Shown in pieces: positions 46,628 to 55,813 of a stretch of 64,000 nt of DNA. The notes beneath the pieces were generated by a model. The model did no database searches, was not told the DNA's origin, and saw nothing but the letters and a program-made list of their open reading frames with translations. The translations under genes were made by a program, and so were the position numbers. The stretch comes from Neoroseomonas alkaliterrae (GTDB lineage Bacteria > Pseudomonadota > Alphaproteobacteria > Acetobacterales > Acetobacteraceae), in assembly GCF_014199195.1 (NCBI RefSeq), contig NZ_JACIJE010000001.1, positions 496,001 to 560,000 of the forward strand, read 5' to 3'. The first letter of the stretch is position 1. Each line of letters starts with the position of its first letter.

Positions 46628-47392
46628 ATGACCAACCCCACCGCCTGCCTGCTCATCATCGGCAACGAGGTGCTGTCCGGGCGCACCCAGGACGCCAACC
46701 TGAAATACATCGCGACGCGCCTCGGCGAGATCGGCATCCCGCTGCGCGAGGCGCGGGTCATCCCCGACGTGCGCGAGACCATCGTCGCCACGATCAACGA
46801 GGTGCGGGCGAAGTTCGACCACGTCTTCACCACCGGCGGCATCGGGCCGACCCATGACGACATCACCAGCGAATGCGTCGCCGAGGCCTTCGGCGTGCCG
46901 TGGGAGCCGCATCCCGAGGCCTGGAGCCGCCTCGAAGCCCACTATGCGCGGCAGACCCCGCCCGGCGACTTCAACGCCGCGCGCCAGCGCATGGCGACCA
47001 TGCCGCGCGGCGCGGTGCTGATCGACAACATCGTCTCCATCGCGCCCGGCTTCACCATGGGCAACGTGCATGTGCTCGCCGGCGTGCCGCGCATCATGCA
47101 GGCGATGTTCGAGGCGCTGGCGCCCACGCTCAAGGGCGGGGCGCCGGTGGTCTCGGCCACCGTGCACGCGAACGGGCTGATGGAGGGGCGCATCGCCGAG
47201 GGGCTGGCGGCGATCCAGGCGCGCTACGGGGATGTCGAGATCGGCTCCTACCCCTACTACCGGCCGGGCGGCGGCGGCGTCGCGGTGGTGGCCAAGGGCA
47301 CGGATGCGGATGCGGTGAAGCAGGCCGCGCATGACGTGCTGGTGTTCCTGCGCGCCTGCGGCGCCATGCCCGTCGAGGGCGAGCCGGCCTGA
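46628..47392 (+). CDS. CinA-type competence/damage-inducible protein, molybdopterin-binding domain only
   Basis: A 254-residue protein equal to the N-terminal MoCF-like half of CinA. IIGNEVLSGRTQDANLKYIA and TTGGIGPTHDDITSE are its signatures. The C-terminal nicotinamide-nucleotide amidase domain is absent, as in the stand-alone group that includes FAD- or ADP-ribose-pyrophosphatase-like proteins. A role in damaged-cofactor hydrolysis is likely but unproven here. CGGAGGA precedes the ATG. It converges on the phytase-like gene with ten bases between. Confidence 0.87.
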   Translation: MTNPTACLLIIGNEVLSGRTQDANLKYIATRLGEIGIPLREARVIPDVRETIVATINEVRAKFDHVFTTGGIGPTHDDITSECVAEAFGVPWEPHPEAWSRLEAHYARQTPPGDFNAARQRMATMPRGAVLIDNIVSIAPGFTMGNVHVLAGVPRIMQAMFEALAPTLKGGAPVVSATVHANGLMEGRIAEGLAAIQARYGDVEIGSYPYYRPGGGGVAVVAKGTDADAVKQAAHDVLVFLRACGAMPVEGEPA

Positions 47393-47402
47393 CCCGCCCC
47401 GG

Positions 47403-48428
47403 TCAGCCGCGGAGCTCGAACAGCAGCATCAGCGAGCGCTGCAGCGCGCTCCCGTTGTCGTCGCTCACGAGCGCGACGAGAACGCGCCCCTCGTGCCGCG
47501 TCACGGCCACGCCCTCCCAGTTCTCGGCCGGGAGCGCGCGGCCGTCGAGGCGCAGGATCTCCTCGCCTTCCAGCACGCCCTCGCGCCCCAGCGCGGCGAT
47601 GGCGGCGGGCGCGACGCGCAGCAGCCGGGCCGCGAAGCCGCCGAGCAGGCTGAAGCGCCGCTCCAGCACCAGCGCCCCGCCATCGGGCAGCCCGGCCGCG
47701 TCCACCGGCTCGAAGGGCGGCGCACCGCGCCAGGCGATGGGCAGCCAGGCGCCGGGGCGGCCGATCCAGCCCCGCCGCAGCCCGGGCCGGGCCGGCGGCG
47801 CGAGCCCCTCGGTGATGGCGAGAAGCCGGCCATCGGCCAGCAGCGCGAGGGATTCCAGCCCGGCATTCGGGGGCGCGGCCTCGAGCCCTGGCGGCGCGGC
47901 GACATAGCGCCCGGGTCCGTCGAGCCGCGCATGGGCGCGGATGCGGTGCCACCGCTCGTAGGCCACGAGCCAGGTGCCGTCCGGCAGGCGCGCGATGGCC
48001 TCGGCATCGGAGGCATAGCCGCGCGGCAAGGGCCGGCCGGCGCCGTCGCGCAGCGGGCCCGAGCGGAGCGGCAGCAGCCGGTGCGCGAGGCCGTCGCGCA
48101 GCAGGATGCGCGCCTGCGCCCAGCGCCCGCGGTCATCCACCATGGTCGCGATCAGGGTCTCGTCGAGATGGATGCCCGAGAGATTCGCCGCGCCGAGCCG
48201 CTGCGGGCTGATCTCGAAGCCGCCGAGGCTCGCGAGCGGCCCCTCGAGCGGCACGGGGGGCAGCGCGACGCCGGCGCTGCCCTCGGGCGGCGTGGCCCGG
48301 GCGCCGAGGCAGCCCGAGCCGGCCAGCGCGAGCGCGAGCAGTCCGCGACGGCGGACCCGCCCTGTCCCTTCCGCTTGCGGGGCAGGGCCGGCCGACCGGC
48401 CGCGCGCGCCCGTCCGCGTGCCGGCCAT
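47403..48428 (-). CDS. Esterase-like activity of phytase family protein (exported)
   Basis: A 341-residue protein. An Arg-rich N-terminus leads into a signal with a possible lipobox (LALALAGSGC), so it may be a lipoprotein or Tat-like exported protein. The body is beta-propeller-like, with SDAEAIARLPDGTWLVAYER, NAGLESLALLADGRLLAITEG and ENWEGVAVTRHEGRVLVALV typical of the phytase-like family. The true substrate is unknown. The start could lie some 25 codons inside, nearer the signal peptide. Confidence 0.82.
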   Translation of the reverse strand: MAGTRTGARGRSAGPAPQAEGTGRVRRRGLLALALAGSGCLGARATPPEGSAGVALPPVPLEGPLASLGGFEISPQRLGAANLSGIHLDETLIATMVDDRGRWAQARILLRDGLAHRLLPLRSGPLRDGAGRPLPRGYASDAEAIARLPDGTWLVAYERWHRIRAHARLDGPGRYVAAPPGLEAAPPNAGLESLALLADGRLLAITEGLAPPARPGLRRGWIGRPGAWLPIAWRGAPPFEPVDAAGLPDGGALVLERRFSLLGGFAARLLRVAPAAIAALGREGVLEGEEILRLDGRALPAENWEGVAVTRHEGRVLVALVSDDNGSALQRSLMLLFELRG

Positions 48429-48474
48429 GGCGCCTTGCGGGCGCGCGCTCAGCCGCGCCGCGCGCCGGGGCGCA

Positions 48475-50349
48475 TCAGACGAGCACCGGCCCGCGTTCCG
48501 CCGCGGCGCGCTGCCAGGCCTCGGCGGCGTCCTCGTCGAACAGTTCGGCGAGCTTCTTCATCATGGTGCCGCCGAGCTCCTCGGCATCCACGATGGTGAC
48601 GGCGCGGCGGTAGTAGCGCGTCACGTCGTGGCCTATGCCGATGGCGATGAGTTCCACCTGGTGGCGGCTCTCGATCTCGTGGATCACCTTGCGCAGGTGG
48701 CGCTCGAGGTAGTTGCCCGGGTTCACCGACAGCGTGCTGTCATCCACCGGCGCGCCGTCGCTGATGACCATCAGGATGCGGCGGTGCTCGGGCCGCGGCA
48801 GGAGGCGGCGATAGGCCCATTCCAGCGCCTCGCCGTCGATGTTCTCCTTGAGCAGCCCCTCGCGCAGCATCAGGCCGAGGTTCTTGCGCGCGCGGCGCCA
48901 GGGCGCGTCGGCCGCCTTGTAGATGACATGGCGCAGGTCGTTGAGGCGCCCGGGGTTGCGCGGCTTGCCCTCCTGCACCCACTTCTCGCGGCTCTGCCCA
49001 CCCTTCCAGGCGCGCGTCGTGAAGCCGAGGATCTCGACCTTCACGGAGCAGCGTTCGAGCGTGCGCGCGAGGATGTCGCAGCACATCGCCGCCACCGTGA
49101 TCGGCCGCCCGCGCATCGAGCCGGAGTTGTCGATCAGCAGCGAGACGACGGTGTCGCGGAAATCGGTGTCGCGCTCGTGCTTGTAGGAGAGCGCGTGCAT
49201 CGGGTTGGTGATGACGCGCGTCAGCCGCGCCGCATCGAGGATGCCTTCCTCGAGGTCGAAATCCCAGGCGCGCTGCTGCTGCGCGAGCAGCCGGCGCTGC
49301 AGCCGGTTCGCGAGCTTGGAGACGACGCCCTGCAGGTGGCTGAGCTGCTGGTCGAGCTGCTGGCGCAGCCGCGTCAGCTCGTCCGGGTCGCAGAGATCCT
49401 CGGCGGCGACGATCTCGTCGAACTGCGTCGTGAAGGCGTGGTAGCGCGTGGTGTCGTCCACCTGCGGCACCTCGCGCCGCTGCTGCGGGCCGCCGGGCTT
49501 GTCGTCGCCGTCGGCGGCGGCGGCGTCCTCCTCGGCCTCCTCGCCTTCCTCGTCGGAGGCCTCGCCCTGCATCTGCTCGGGGCTCGCGCCGAGCATCTGG
49601 TCCTCCTGCTCGGAGGAGGACTGGCCCTCGCCGGACTGGTCCTGCTGGGGCGTGCTCTCGCCGCCTTCCTCGCCTTCCTCGTCCTGCTGCTCGGATTCCG
49701 CCTCCACCTCGGCCTCGGCGAGGTCGAGCGCGGTCAGCAGCTTGCGCGCGGCGCGGGCGAAGGCGGCCTGGTCCTCCGTGGCCTCGGCCATTTCGGCGAG
49801 CGCGGCCTCGGCCTCGGGGCCGAGCGTGTCGCGCCAGAGGTCGAGCACGCGATGGGCGACCTCGGGCGCGGGCTCCCCGGTCAGCCGCTCGCGCGCGATC
49901 AGGCCCAGCGCCGCGGGCAGCGGCAGCTGGTCCTTGCGCGTCATGCGGTCGTAGCCCTCGGCCTCGCATTCCTCGGCCAGCCGCGCGCGCAGATTGGCCG
50001 CGACGCCGGCCATGTGCTTCGAGCCGACCGTCTCGACGCGCACCTGCTCGAGCGCGTCGAACACCTCGCGCGCCTCGCGCCGCAGGGGCACGCGCTGGGC
50101 GTGCAGCGCCTCGTCGTGATGGCGCAGGCGGAGTGCTGCGGCATCCGCCGCGCCGCGCAGCTTGGCCATCTCGGCCGGCGGCAGGGCGCGCGTGGGCAGC
50201 GGCAGGCGCACGCGCTTGCCCGCGACACCCGAGGGGCCGGGCTGGAAGGCGACCTGCACTTCGGGGTCGGCATGCGCAATGGCGCGCAGCGCGCCGGCGG
50301 TGGCGCGCTTGAATTCTTCCTGGCGGGTCAGGTCCTGCTTGCCGGACAT
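48475..50349 (-). CDS. cobT: Cobaltochelatase subunit CobT
   Basis: A 624-residue subunit of the aerobic cobaltochelatase, which with CobS and CobN inserts cobalt into hydrogenobyrinic acid diamide. Residues about 210-285 are a highly acidic Glu/Asp/Gln/Ser segment. The C-terminal von Willebrand A domain carries the MIDAS motif DNSGSM (407-412). The start at 50349 is taken from MSGKQDL, the usual CobT beginning; an upstream in-frame ATG is not supported. CobN is not in this window. A strong stem-loop lies in the 144-base gap after cobS. Confidence 0.95.
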   Translation of the reverse strand: MSGKQDLTRQEEFKRATAGALRAIAHADPEVQVAFQPGPSGVAGKRVRLPLPTRALPPAEMAKLRGAADAAALRLRHHDEALHAQRVPLRREAREVFDALEQVRVETVGSKHMAGVAANLRARLAEECEAEGYDRMTRKDQLPLPAALGLIARERLTGEPAPEVAHRVLDLWRDTLGPEAEAALAEMAEATEDQAAFARAARKLLTALDLAEAEVEAESEQQDEEGEEGGESTPQQDQSGEGQSSSEQEDQMLGASPEQMQGEASDEEGEEAEEDAAAADGDDKPGGPQQRREVPQVDDTTRYHAFTTQFDEIVAAEDLCDPDELTRLRQQLDQQLSHLQGVVSKLANRLQRRLLAQQQRAWDFDLEEGILDAARLTRVITNPMHALSYKHERDTDFRDTVVSLLIDNSGSMRGRPITVAAMCCDILARTLERCSVKVEILGFTTRAWKGGQSREKWVQEGKPRNPGRLNDLRHVIYKAADAPWRRARKNLGLMLREGLLKENIDGEALEWAYRRLLPRPEHRRILMVISDGAPVDDSTLSVNPGNYLERHLRKVIHEIESRHQVELIAIGIGHDVTRYYRRAVTIVDAEELGGTMMKKLAELFDEDAAEAWQRAAAERGPVLV

Positions 50350-50463
50350 GGGTTTGGCCTCCGCTTCGCTCCGGCGGGGCCGGCCCGGTTCAGACTTCGC
50401 GCCCTGCACCGGCGGTGCTGCGGGGCTTCGTCACCGGGACGGCCGTCTGCGTCACTGCGTGGT

Positions 50464-50487
50464 CGCGGGCGGGATGTCCCGCCCGCG
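50464..50487 (-). terminator. Strong stem-loop between cobS and cobT
   Basis: Perfect 11-bp arms CGCGGGCGGGA / TCCCGCCCGCG around a TG centre begin six bases after the cobS TGA. No U-tract. It may terminate part of the cobS transcripts or set the CobS:CobT ratio by blocking 3' decay. Confidence 0.55.
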
Positions 50488-50493
50488 GTTGCA

Positions 50494-51498
50494 TCACCCC
50501 GCCTTGCGCAGCAGCCCCGTCGAGACCTCCTCGTTGAAGCAGCGCTGGTAGTACTCGGCGACCGTCGCGCGCTCCGCCTCGTCGCACTTGTTGAGGAAGG
50601 TGAGGCGGAAGGCGAAGCCGACATCGCCGAAGATGCGCGCGTTCTCGGCCCAGGTGATGACGGTGCGCGGCGACATCACGGTGGAGATGTCGCCCGCGAT
50701 GAAGCCGGCGCGGGTGAGGTCCGCGAGCGCGACCATCGCCTCCACCTGCTTGCGCATCTTCGGGTCGTTCTCCGCGCCGAGCTTCGCGAGCACGATGTCC
50801 GTCTCCTGCTTGTGCGGCAGGTAGTTCAGCGTCGCGACGATGGACCAGCGGTCCATCTGGCCCTGGTTGATCTGCTGCGTGCCGTGATAGAGCCCGGTGG
50901 TGTCGCCCAGGCCCACCGTGTTGGCGGTCGCGAAGAGGCGGAACCACGGGTTCGGCCTGATCACCTTGTTCTGGTCGAGCAGCGTCAGCTTGCCCTCGAC
51001 CTCGAGCACGCGCTGGATGACGAACATCACGTCCGGGCGGCCGGCGTCGTATTCGTCGAACACCAGCGCGCAGGGGTGCTGCAGCGCCCAGGGCAGGATG
51101 CCCTCGCGGAACTCGGTGACCTGCTTGCCGTCCTTGATGACGATCGCGTCCTTGCCGATCAGGTCGATGCGGCTGATGTGGCTGTCGAGGTTGACGCGGA
51201 TGCAGGGCCAGTTCAGCCGCGCCGCCACCTGCTCGATATGCGTGGACTTGCCGGTGCCGTGGTAGCCCTGGATCATCACGCGGCGGTTGAAGGCGAAGCC
51301 GGCGAGGATCGCCAGCGTCGTCTCCCGGTCGAAGCGGTAGGTGTGGTCGATCTCGGGCACATGCTCGGTGCGCACCGAGAAGGCGGGCACGTCGAGGTCC
51401 ACATCCACCCCGAAGGTCTCGCGCGCCTTCACGGTGATGTCCGGCGCCTCGATGGCCGAGGTCGGGCGGATGTCGGAAATCTGGGCAACCTTGTTCAT
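50494..51498 (-). CDS. cobS: Cobaltochelatase subunit CobS (AAA+ ATPase)
   Basis: A 334-residue AAA+ ATPase. Walker A is GYHGTGKST (78-86), Walker [11 protein letters not shown], and sensor-1 FATANT. It forms a ring with CobT to drive cobalt insertion by CobN. The ATG at 51498 ([10 protein letters not shown]) is chosen because family members start there; another ATG ten codons upstream lacks a ribosome site. J-domain protein, cobS and cobT in this order is common in alphaproteobacteria. Confidence 0.95.
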   Translation of the reverse strand: MNKVAQISDIRPTSAIEAPDITVKARETFGVDVDLDVPAFSVRTEHVPEIDHTYRFDRETTLAILAGFAFNRRVMIQGYHGTGKSTHIEQVAARLNWPCIRVNLDSHISRIDLIGKDAIVIKDGKQVTEFREGILPWALQHPCALVFDEYDAGRPDVMFVIQRVLEVEGKLTLLDQNKVIRPNPWFRLFATANTVGLGDTTGLYHGTQQINQGQMDRWSIVATLNYLPHKQETDIVLAKLGAENDPKMRKQVEAMVALADLTRAGFIAGDISTVMSPRTVITWAENARIFGDVGFAFRLTFLNKCDEAERATVAEYYQRCFNEEVSTGLLRKAG

Positions 51499-51554
51499 CG
51501 AGTGTCCGGTTCCGTCTCTGTCCTGCATAGTCTAGGCCTGCCGGGGCGATCCGG

Positions 51555-52160
51555 CTACCCGGCGGGGGCCGTTTCGGCCTCGGCCCTCAGCCGCGCCGGC
51601 ACGCGGCGCCGGAGCAGGCTGTAGGCCCGGTTGATGTCCTTGAGCTTCTCCTCGGCGCTGCGGTCCCCGCCCGTGGCGTCGGGATGGTGGCGCTTCGCGA
51701 GGTCCTTGTAGCGGGCGCGCAGCATGGCCTGGTCGAGCGGCCAGGGCAGGCCGAGCAGGTCGAGCGCGGCGCGCAGTTCGGGCGGCGCTGCCTCGGCCTC
51801 CCGCGCGCGGCGGCGCTTCGTCGGCGCCTCCTGGCCCAGCACGCTGAGCGGGTCACGCAGCAGCTCGGGGTTGAAGCGCGTCGCCCCGCCGAGCCGGCCG
51901 AGCGGCCAGGAGGGACGCTGCCAGGAGGCATCGGCGCGCAGCGCCGCCTCGATCTCCGTGGGGCCCATGCCCTTGTAGAAATCCCAGGATGCGTTGTAGG
52001 CGCGCACATGGGGAAGGCAGAACCACAGGAAGTCGCGCAGGGTGCGGTCGCGCGGGGCGCGGAACAGGCCGGCCTCGGCGCAGCCCGGGTGATCGCAGCG
52101 GCGCGGTGGCGCGCCGTCGTCCTCCGGCTCCGGCGCTGGGCTTCCGCCTGATCTGCGCAT
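51555..52160 (-). CDS. J-domain (DnaJ-like) protein with N-terminal Cys/His motif
   Basis: A 201-residue protein whose J domain is at the C-terminus (about 136-190, HPD at 159-161). Residues 22-51 contain CDHPGC and FCLPH, which together could bind zinc. The middle (FYKGMGPTEIEAALR, WQRPSWPLGR) is conserved in this alphaproteobacterial family. J proteins stimulate Hsp70 ATPase. Its place next to cobS is conserved, but a link to cobaltochelatase assembly is only inference. Confidence 0.88.
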   Translation of the reverse strand: MRRSGGSPAPEPEDDGAPPRRCDHPGCAEAGLFRAPRDRTLRDFLWFCLPHVRAYNASWDFYKGMGPTEIEAALRADASWQRPSWPLGRLGGATRFNPELLRDPLSVLGQEAPTKRRRAREAEAAPPELRAALDLLGLPWPLDQAMLRARYKDLAKRHHPDATGGDRSAEEKLKDINRAYSLLRRRVPARLRAEAETAPAG

Positions 52161-52246
52161 CCATTCCTTATGGTCAGGTCATGAGCGTCCCGCAAGGATG
52201 CGCCGGTGCTTGCCGGCGCAGGGCAAGGGCGCGAAATGTGCACATC

Positions 52247-52528
52247 ATGACGAACCGCGCCGAGCGCATCCGCGCCGCCCTCGAATCCGCCTTCGCACCT
52301 GCCCGGGTGAGCGTGACGGACGACAGCGCCCGCCACGCCGGCCATGCCGGAGCGCGGCCCGGCGGGCAGACGCATTACAGCGTCGAGGTGGTCTCGCCGG
52401 CCTTCGCCGGGCTTTCGCGCGTCGCGCGTTCGCGCGCGGTGCACGAGGCGCTGGCGGCGGAGTTCGCCGATGGCCTGCACGCCCTCGCCCTGCGCCTGCG
52501 CACCCCCGAGGAGGCGGCGGGCGGCTGA
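52247..52528 (+). CDS. bolA: BolA family protein
   Basis: A 93-residue BolA protein (RAERIRAALESAFAPARVSV; GGQTHYSVEVVSPAFAGLS; RSRAVHEALAAEFADGLHAL). The His in THYSV and the SRXXRHRAV-like helix are the glutaredoxin/[2Fe-2S] interaction features. BolA proteins act with monothiol glutaredoxins in iron-sulfur trafficking and morphology control. It is divergent from the J-domain gene with 86 bases between, and its 3' side is followed by dispersed repeat copy C. Confidence 0.93.
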   Translation: MTNRAERIRAALESAFAPARVSVTDDSARHAGHAGARPGGQTHYSVEVVSPAFAGLSRVARSRAVHEALAAEFADGLHALALRLRTPEEAAGG

Positions 52529-52680
52529 GGCCGCCTGGACGGGGCGACGGACCAACCCCGGCCCGCCGGGCACCACCCCTCGGTTCGGCGCGCGGCCGGG
52601 GCCAAGCGGCTCACCTTGTGCCTGCCTCCGCGGGCCCGCGATGCCGGCAGGCCCGGGCCTGGACCCCTAACGCGTCCGTA

Positions 52681-52806
52681 TCATCCAGCGGGCGGAAGGT
52701 TTGGCCTTTCGCCCGCTGGCATGGCGCGCGGGGCTGGTGGGGCGGCCGCGCGCGGAACCGGATCCTGAACCCTGCGGGCAAAGGTCGAACCCGTGTCCGC
52801 CGGGCA
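52681..52806 (+). repeat. Dispersed intergenic repeat, copy C, with long hairpin
   Basis: The best-preserved copy. It opens with a hairpin of 15-bp arms (CCAGCGGGCGGAAGG / CCTTTCGCCCGCTGG, one G-U pair) around a TTTGG loop at 52685-52719. The invariant core GGGGCTGGTGGGGCGGCCGC starts at 52730, followed by GGAACCGGATCCTGA. It fills the tail-to-tail gap between bolA and the secreted-protein gene and ends at the latter's stop. Bases 52529-52680 before it hold nothing I recognise. Confidence 0.75.
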
Positions 52807-53181
52807 TCAGTAGGCGAAGGGCACGCGCAGCCGCGCGCCGGGTGCGGGCGTGCGCAGCAGGCGGTCCTCGCGCGCCTGCAGGCTCGACCGGTCGCCGATG
52901 GCGCCGATGCGCGGCTCGTCGGGGTCGATCAGGGCCGGGTTCACGCGGGGCGCGGGGCCGGCCTCGCCGCGGGGGCGCGGCGCTTCGAGGTCGCGGTTCG
53001 GCACCGGGGCGGGTTCGCCGCGCGCGGCCGCGGGCGGCGGGGCCGGCTGCCGCGCGGGGGCCTCCCGCCGGGCGCGGCGCGCGCGAGGACGGGGCCGCCG
53101 CGGCCCGGCGGCCTGCTGCGCCTCGGCCGCGCCGGGCAGCACGGCCAGCAGGGCGGCGAGCAGGGCGCGGCGCGGGCTCAT
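52807..53181 (-). CDS. Small secreted Pro/Arg-rich protein of unknown function
   Basis: A 124-residue protein with a clear signal peptide (LLAALLAVLPGAAEAQQ, cleavage near residue 22). Residues 26-80 are Pro/Arg/Ala-rich low complexity. The C-terminal part (NPALIDPDEPRIGAIGDRSS, ending LRVPFAY) looks conserved enough to be a real domain. The ATG overlaps the NUDIX stop (ATGA), so it is co-translated. No function recognised. Confidence 0.7.
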   Translation of the reverse strand: MSPRRALLAALLAVLPGAAEAQQAAGPRRPRPRARRARREAPARQPAPPPAAARGEPAPVPNRDLEAPRPRGEAGPAPRVNPALIDPDEPRIGAIGDRSSLQAREDRLLRTPAPGARLRVPFAY

Positions 53182-53711
53182 CGGCCGGCGGGCAGGGCCC
53201 GGGTGCCGCGCGCATCCTCGGGCGGGTTGGTGGCGACCACGCCCGGCACGCCTTCGCGCCAGGCCTGCAGCGCCCAGCGGACCGAGGGGAAGGCGATCTC
53301 CTCCCATGGGATCTCGGCCCAGGCGAAGCGGCGCACCTCGAGGCTCTCCGGCCCCGGTTCGAAGCCGGGCTCCTCCAGGCGGGCGCGGAAGATGACCTGG
53401 ACCTGCCCGATGCGGGCGATGGAATAGACCGCGAGGACGCCTTCGATGGCGATGCGGGCGCGCGCCTCCTCCCATGCCTCGCGGCGGGCGCCTTCCTCGA
53501 CGGTCTCGCCGAGTTCCATGTAGCCGGCCGGGATGGTCCAGTAGCCCGAGCGCGGCTCGATGGCGCGGCGGCAGAGCAGGACGGTGTCGCCCTCGGCCAC
53601 AACGGAGCCGACGACGACCTTGGGGTTCTCGTAGGCGACATGCCCACAGTCGGGGCACATCAGCCTTTCGCGGTCGTCGCCTTCGGGGATGCGCCGGACG
53701 AAACGGGACAT
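53178..53711 (-). CDS. NUDIX hydrolase with N-terminal CPDC motif
   Basis: A 177-residue NUDIX hydrolase. CPDCGHVAYENPKVVVG is the half zinc-ribbon start seen in NADH-pyrophosphatase-like and COG1051 proteins. The NUDIX box is AGYMELGETVEEGARREAWE followed by EA. It probably cleaves a nucleoside diphosphate derivative such as ADP-ribose or NADH. Start at 53711 (MSRFVRRIPEG) by homology; a start 12 codons upstream is less likely. Confidence 0.9.
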   Translation of the reverse strand: MSRFVRRIPEGDDRERLMCPDCGHVAYENPKVVVGSVVAEGDTVLLCRRAIEPRSGYWTIPAGYMELGETVEEGARREAWEEARARIAIEGVLAVYSIARIGQVQVIFRARLEEPGFEPGPESLEVRRFAWAEIPWEEIAFPSVRWALQAWREGVPGVVATNPPEDARGTRALPAGR

Positions 53712-53760
53712 GCGGGAATCATGGTCCCGCCCCCCGCCGCGCCGCAAGCGGTGGTTGCGG

Positions 53761-53979
53761 TCAGACCCGGAGGTCGAGCAGCGAGCCGCGCGGCAGCGCC
53801 GGCCCCGAGGGCAGCGCCCCGGCGGGCGGGGCCGATTGCAGCACGCGCTGGGGCGGCGCCGCCGCGGCCTGCGTGAACTCCGAAGGCCGGTCCGGCCCGC
53901 GCTGCGCCTGGATGCCCGCGCTGCGGGTCACTTCCTGCGTGAAGGCGGCGAGGGAATTGAGGCTGAGCATGCGGAGCAT
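53761..53979 (-). CDS. Small hypothetical protein
   Basis: A 72-residue protein with a hydrophobic/neutral N-terminus (MLRMLSLNSLAAFTQEV) and an Ala/Pro-rich remainder ending in RGSLLDLRV. No signal peptide, domain or motif is recognised. A start three codons later is possible. It lies 147 bases downstream of pgk on the same strand, after a stem-loop. Coding potential is moderate. Confidence 0.45.
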   Translation of the reverse strand: MLRMLSLNSLAAFTQEVTRSAGIQAQRGPDRPSEFTQAAAAPPQRVLQSAPPAGALPSGPALPRGSLLDLRV

Positions 53980-54102
53980 TGTCCAGCCCAGGCGTGAAGA
54001 ATGGCTTAAGAAAGGCCGGCGGACACGACGGGCAGGACCGATGCGCATGGCCCGAGCCTGCGCCCGGGCGCCGTTAACCTTCCAGCAACCAATGGCTGCA
54101 TC

Positions 54103-54120
54103 GCCGGGCGCCCGCCCGGC
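54103..54120 (-). terminator. Stem-loop after pgk
   Basis: Perfect 8-bp arms GCCGGGCG / CGCCCGGC with a CC loop begin six bases after the pgk stop. No U-tract follows. Confidence 0.45.
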
Positions 54121-54126
54121 GGCGCA

Positions 54127-55320
54127 TCACGATGCGGAGAGCGCGGCCACCCCCGGCAGCGTCTTGCCCTCGAGCCATTCCAGGAAGGCGCCGCCGGCGG
54201 TCGAGACATAGGTCAGCCGGTCCGCCACCCCGGCATGGCGCAGCGCGGCCACCGTGTCCCCGCCGCCGCCGATGGATTTCAGCGCCCCCGATTGCGTCAG
54301 CGCCGCCACCACCTCGGCGACCGCGACGGTGGCGGCGTCGAAGGGCGGTGTCTCGAAGGCCCCGAGCGGGCCGTTCCACACCAGCGTGGAGGCGGAGCGC
54401 AGGCGCTGCTCGATCGCCTGCTCGGTCTTCGGCCCGACATCGAGGGCCATGGACTCCGGCGGCACCGCGCCCACGCCGACCGTGCGGGTGGGGGCGTTGG
54501 CCTCGAACCGCTCGGCCACCACGAGGTCCACCGGCAGCAGGATCTCGCAGGCGCCGGCCTTGGCCTCCGCGAGGATGGCGCGCGCCGTCTCGTGCATCTC
54601 CGCCTCCTGCAGCGACTTGCCGACATCGTGGCCCTGCGCGGCGAGGAAGGTGTTCGCCATGGCCCCGCCGATGACGAGCACGTCCACCTTCTTCGCGAGG
54701 TTGCCGAGCAGGTCGAGCTTGGTCGAGACCTTGGCGCCGCCGACGATCGCCACCACCGGCCGCGCCGGATTGCCGAGCGCGGCATCGAGCGCCTTCAGCT
54801 CGGCCTCCATCAGCCGCCCCGCATAGGAGGGCAGCAGATGCGCCACCCCCTCGGTGCTGGCATGGGCGCGATGCGCGGCCGAGAAGGCGTCGTTCACATA
54901 GGCGTCGGCGAGCCGCGCCAGCGCCGCCGCCATCTCCGGGTCGTTCCTCTCCTCCCCGGCGTGGAAGCGGGTGTTCTCGAGCAGCAGGATCTCGCCGTCC
55001 TTGAGCGCGGCGACGGCGGCCTCGGCCTCCGGCCCGATGCAGTCATCGGCCCAGGCCACGGGACGCTTCAGCGCGGCGGAGAGCGCCTCGACCAGCGGCC
55101 TGAGCGACATCTCGGGCACGCGCTTGCCCTTGGGGCGGTCGAAATGGCTGCAGATCACGACGCGCGCGCCGTCATTCGCCAGTTCCGCGATCGTGGGGCA
55201 GAGCCGCTCGATGCGCGTGCGGTCGGTGATGCGCCCGTCCTTCACCGGCACGTTGAGGTCGGCGCGCAGCAGCACGCGCTTGCCCTTGGCGTCCAGCGCG
55301 TCGATGGTTCGGTAGGTCAT
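54127..55320 (-). CDS. pgk: Phosphoglycerate kinase
   Basis: A 397-residue monomeric kinase that interconverts 1,3-bisphosphoglycerate + ADP and 3-phosphoglycerate + ATP. N-terminal [20 protein letters not shown] is the PGK signature; [25 protein letters not shown] and the C-terminal nucleotide loop [12 protein letters not shown] are intact. It serves glycolysis, gluconeogenesis or the Calvin cycle together with gap and tkt nearby. The ATG is only 30 bases from the divergent DUF6636 start. Confidence 0.97.
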   Translation of the reverse strand: MTYRTIDALDAKGKRVLLRADLNVPVKDGRITDRTRIERLCPTIAELANDGARVVICSHFDRPKGKRVPEMSLRPLVEALSAALKRPVAWADDCIGPEAEAAVAALKDGEILLLENTRFHAGEERNDPEMAAALARLADAYVNDAFSAAHRAHASTEGVAHLLPSYAGRLMEAELKALDAALGNPARPVVAIVGGAKVSTKLDLLGNLAKKVDVLVIGGAMANTFLAAQGHDVGKSLQEAEMHETARAILAEAKAGACEILLPVDLVVAERFEANAPTRTVGVGAVPPESMALDVGPKTEQAIEQRLRSASTLVWNGPLGAFETPPFDAATVAVAEVVAALTQSGALKSIGGGGDTVAALRHAGVADRLTYVSTAGGAFLEWLEGKTLPGVAALSAS

Positions 55321-55350
55321 CGCGTCGAATGTCCTGGCACGGAGGATGGC

Positions 55351-55737
55351 ATGGTCCGGTGGGCCGCGGCCCTGATCTTGTTTCCGGTCCTAGCATCGGC
55401 GCAGGACGCCTTCCAGTTGCCCTCTGGCAACATCCACTGCGCGGTGCAGGAGGGGACGCTGCGCTGCGACGTGCTGAACTTCACCTATGCGCGTCCGCCA
55501 CGGCCGCCCGGCTGCGCGCTCGATTGGGGCGGGGCGGTGGAACTCGGCGGCAAGGGGGCGGCGGCGCTGCTGTGCCACGGCGACACGGTGGCGGACCCGC
55601 GCCATCCCGTCCTGGGCTATGGCCGCGCCTGGCAGGGCCCGGGCATGGCCTGCACGGCGGCGCAGACCGGCCTGCGCTGCACCAATGCGGACGGGCGGGG
55701 CTTCGAGATGGCGCGGGCACGGCTCAGGCTGTTCTGA
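55351..55737 (+). CDS. DUF6636-like small secreted protein
   Basis: A 128-residue exported protein. Signal peptide about 1-18 ([11 protein letters not shown]). Then [20 protein letters not shown], an [14 protein letters not shown] segment and [19 protein letters not shown], with six cysteines positioned for disulfides, as in DUF6636 proteins. Function unknown. GGAGGATGGC precedes the ATG. It is divergent from pgk and followed by a two-stem module. Confidence 0.82.
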   Translation: MVRWAAALILFPVLASAQDAFQLPSGNIHCAVQEGTLRCDVLNFTYARPPRPPGCALDWGGAVELGGKGAAALLCHGDTVADPRHPVLGYGRAWQGPGMACTAAQTGLRCTNADGRGFEMARARLRLF

Positions 55738-55744
55738 CGGGGGT

Positions 55745-55799
55745 GAGAGGGGCGCCGCCCCTCTCGCGTTCTCCCCGCCAGAGGCCGGAAGGCCTCTGG
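55745..55799 (+). terminator. Two-stem 3' module, copy 3
   Basis: Eight bases after the DUF6636 stop: GAGAGGGGCG / CGCCCCTCTC around one C (55745-55765), then 12 bases, then CCAGAGGCC / GGCCTCTGG with a GGAA loop (55778-55799). Both stems are perfect. It separates convergent genes, and an inverted near-copy lies at 56355-56406. Confidence 0.6.
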
Positions 55800-55813
55800 A
55801 AACCGATGCGGGG

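Noticed and set aside
48106-51624. 1172-codon plus-strand open frame opposite cobT and cobS
   Set aside because: Composition is His/Gly/Arg/Leu-rich, typical of antisense frames in very GC-rich DNA, and the minus strand carries unmistakable cobT and cobS.
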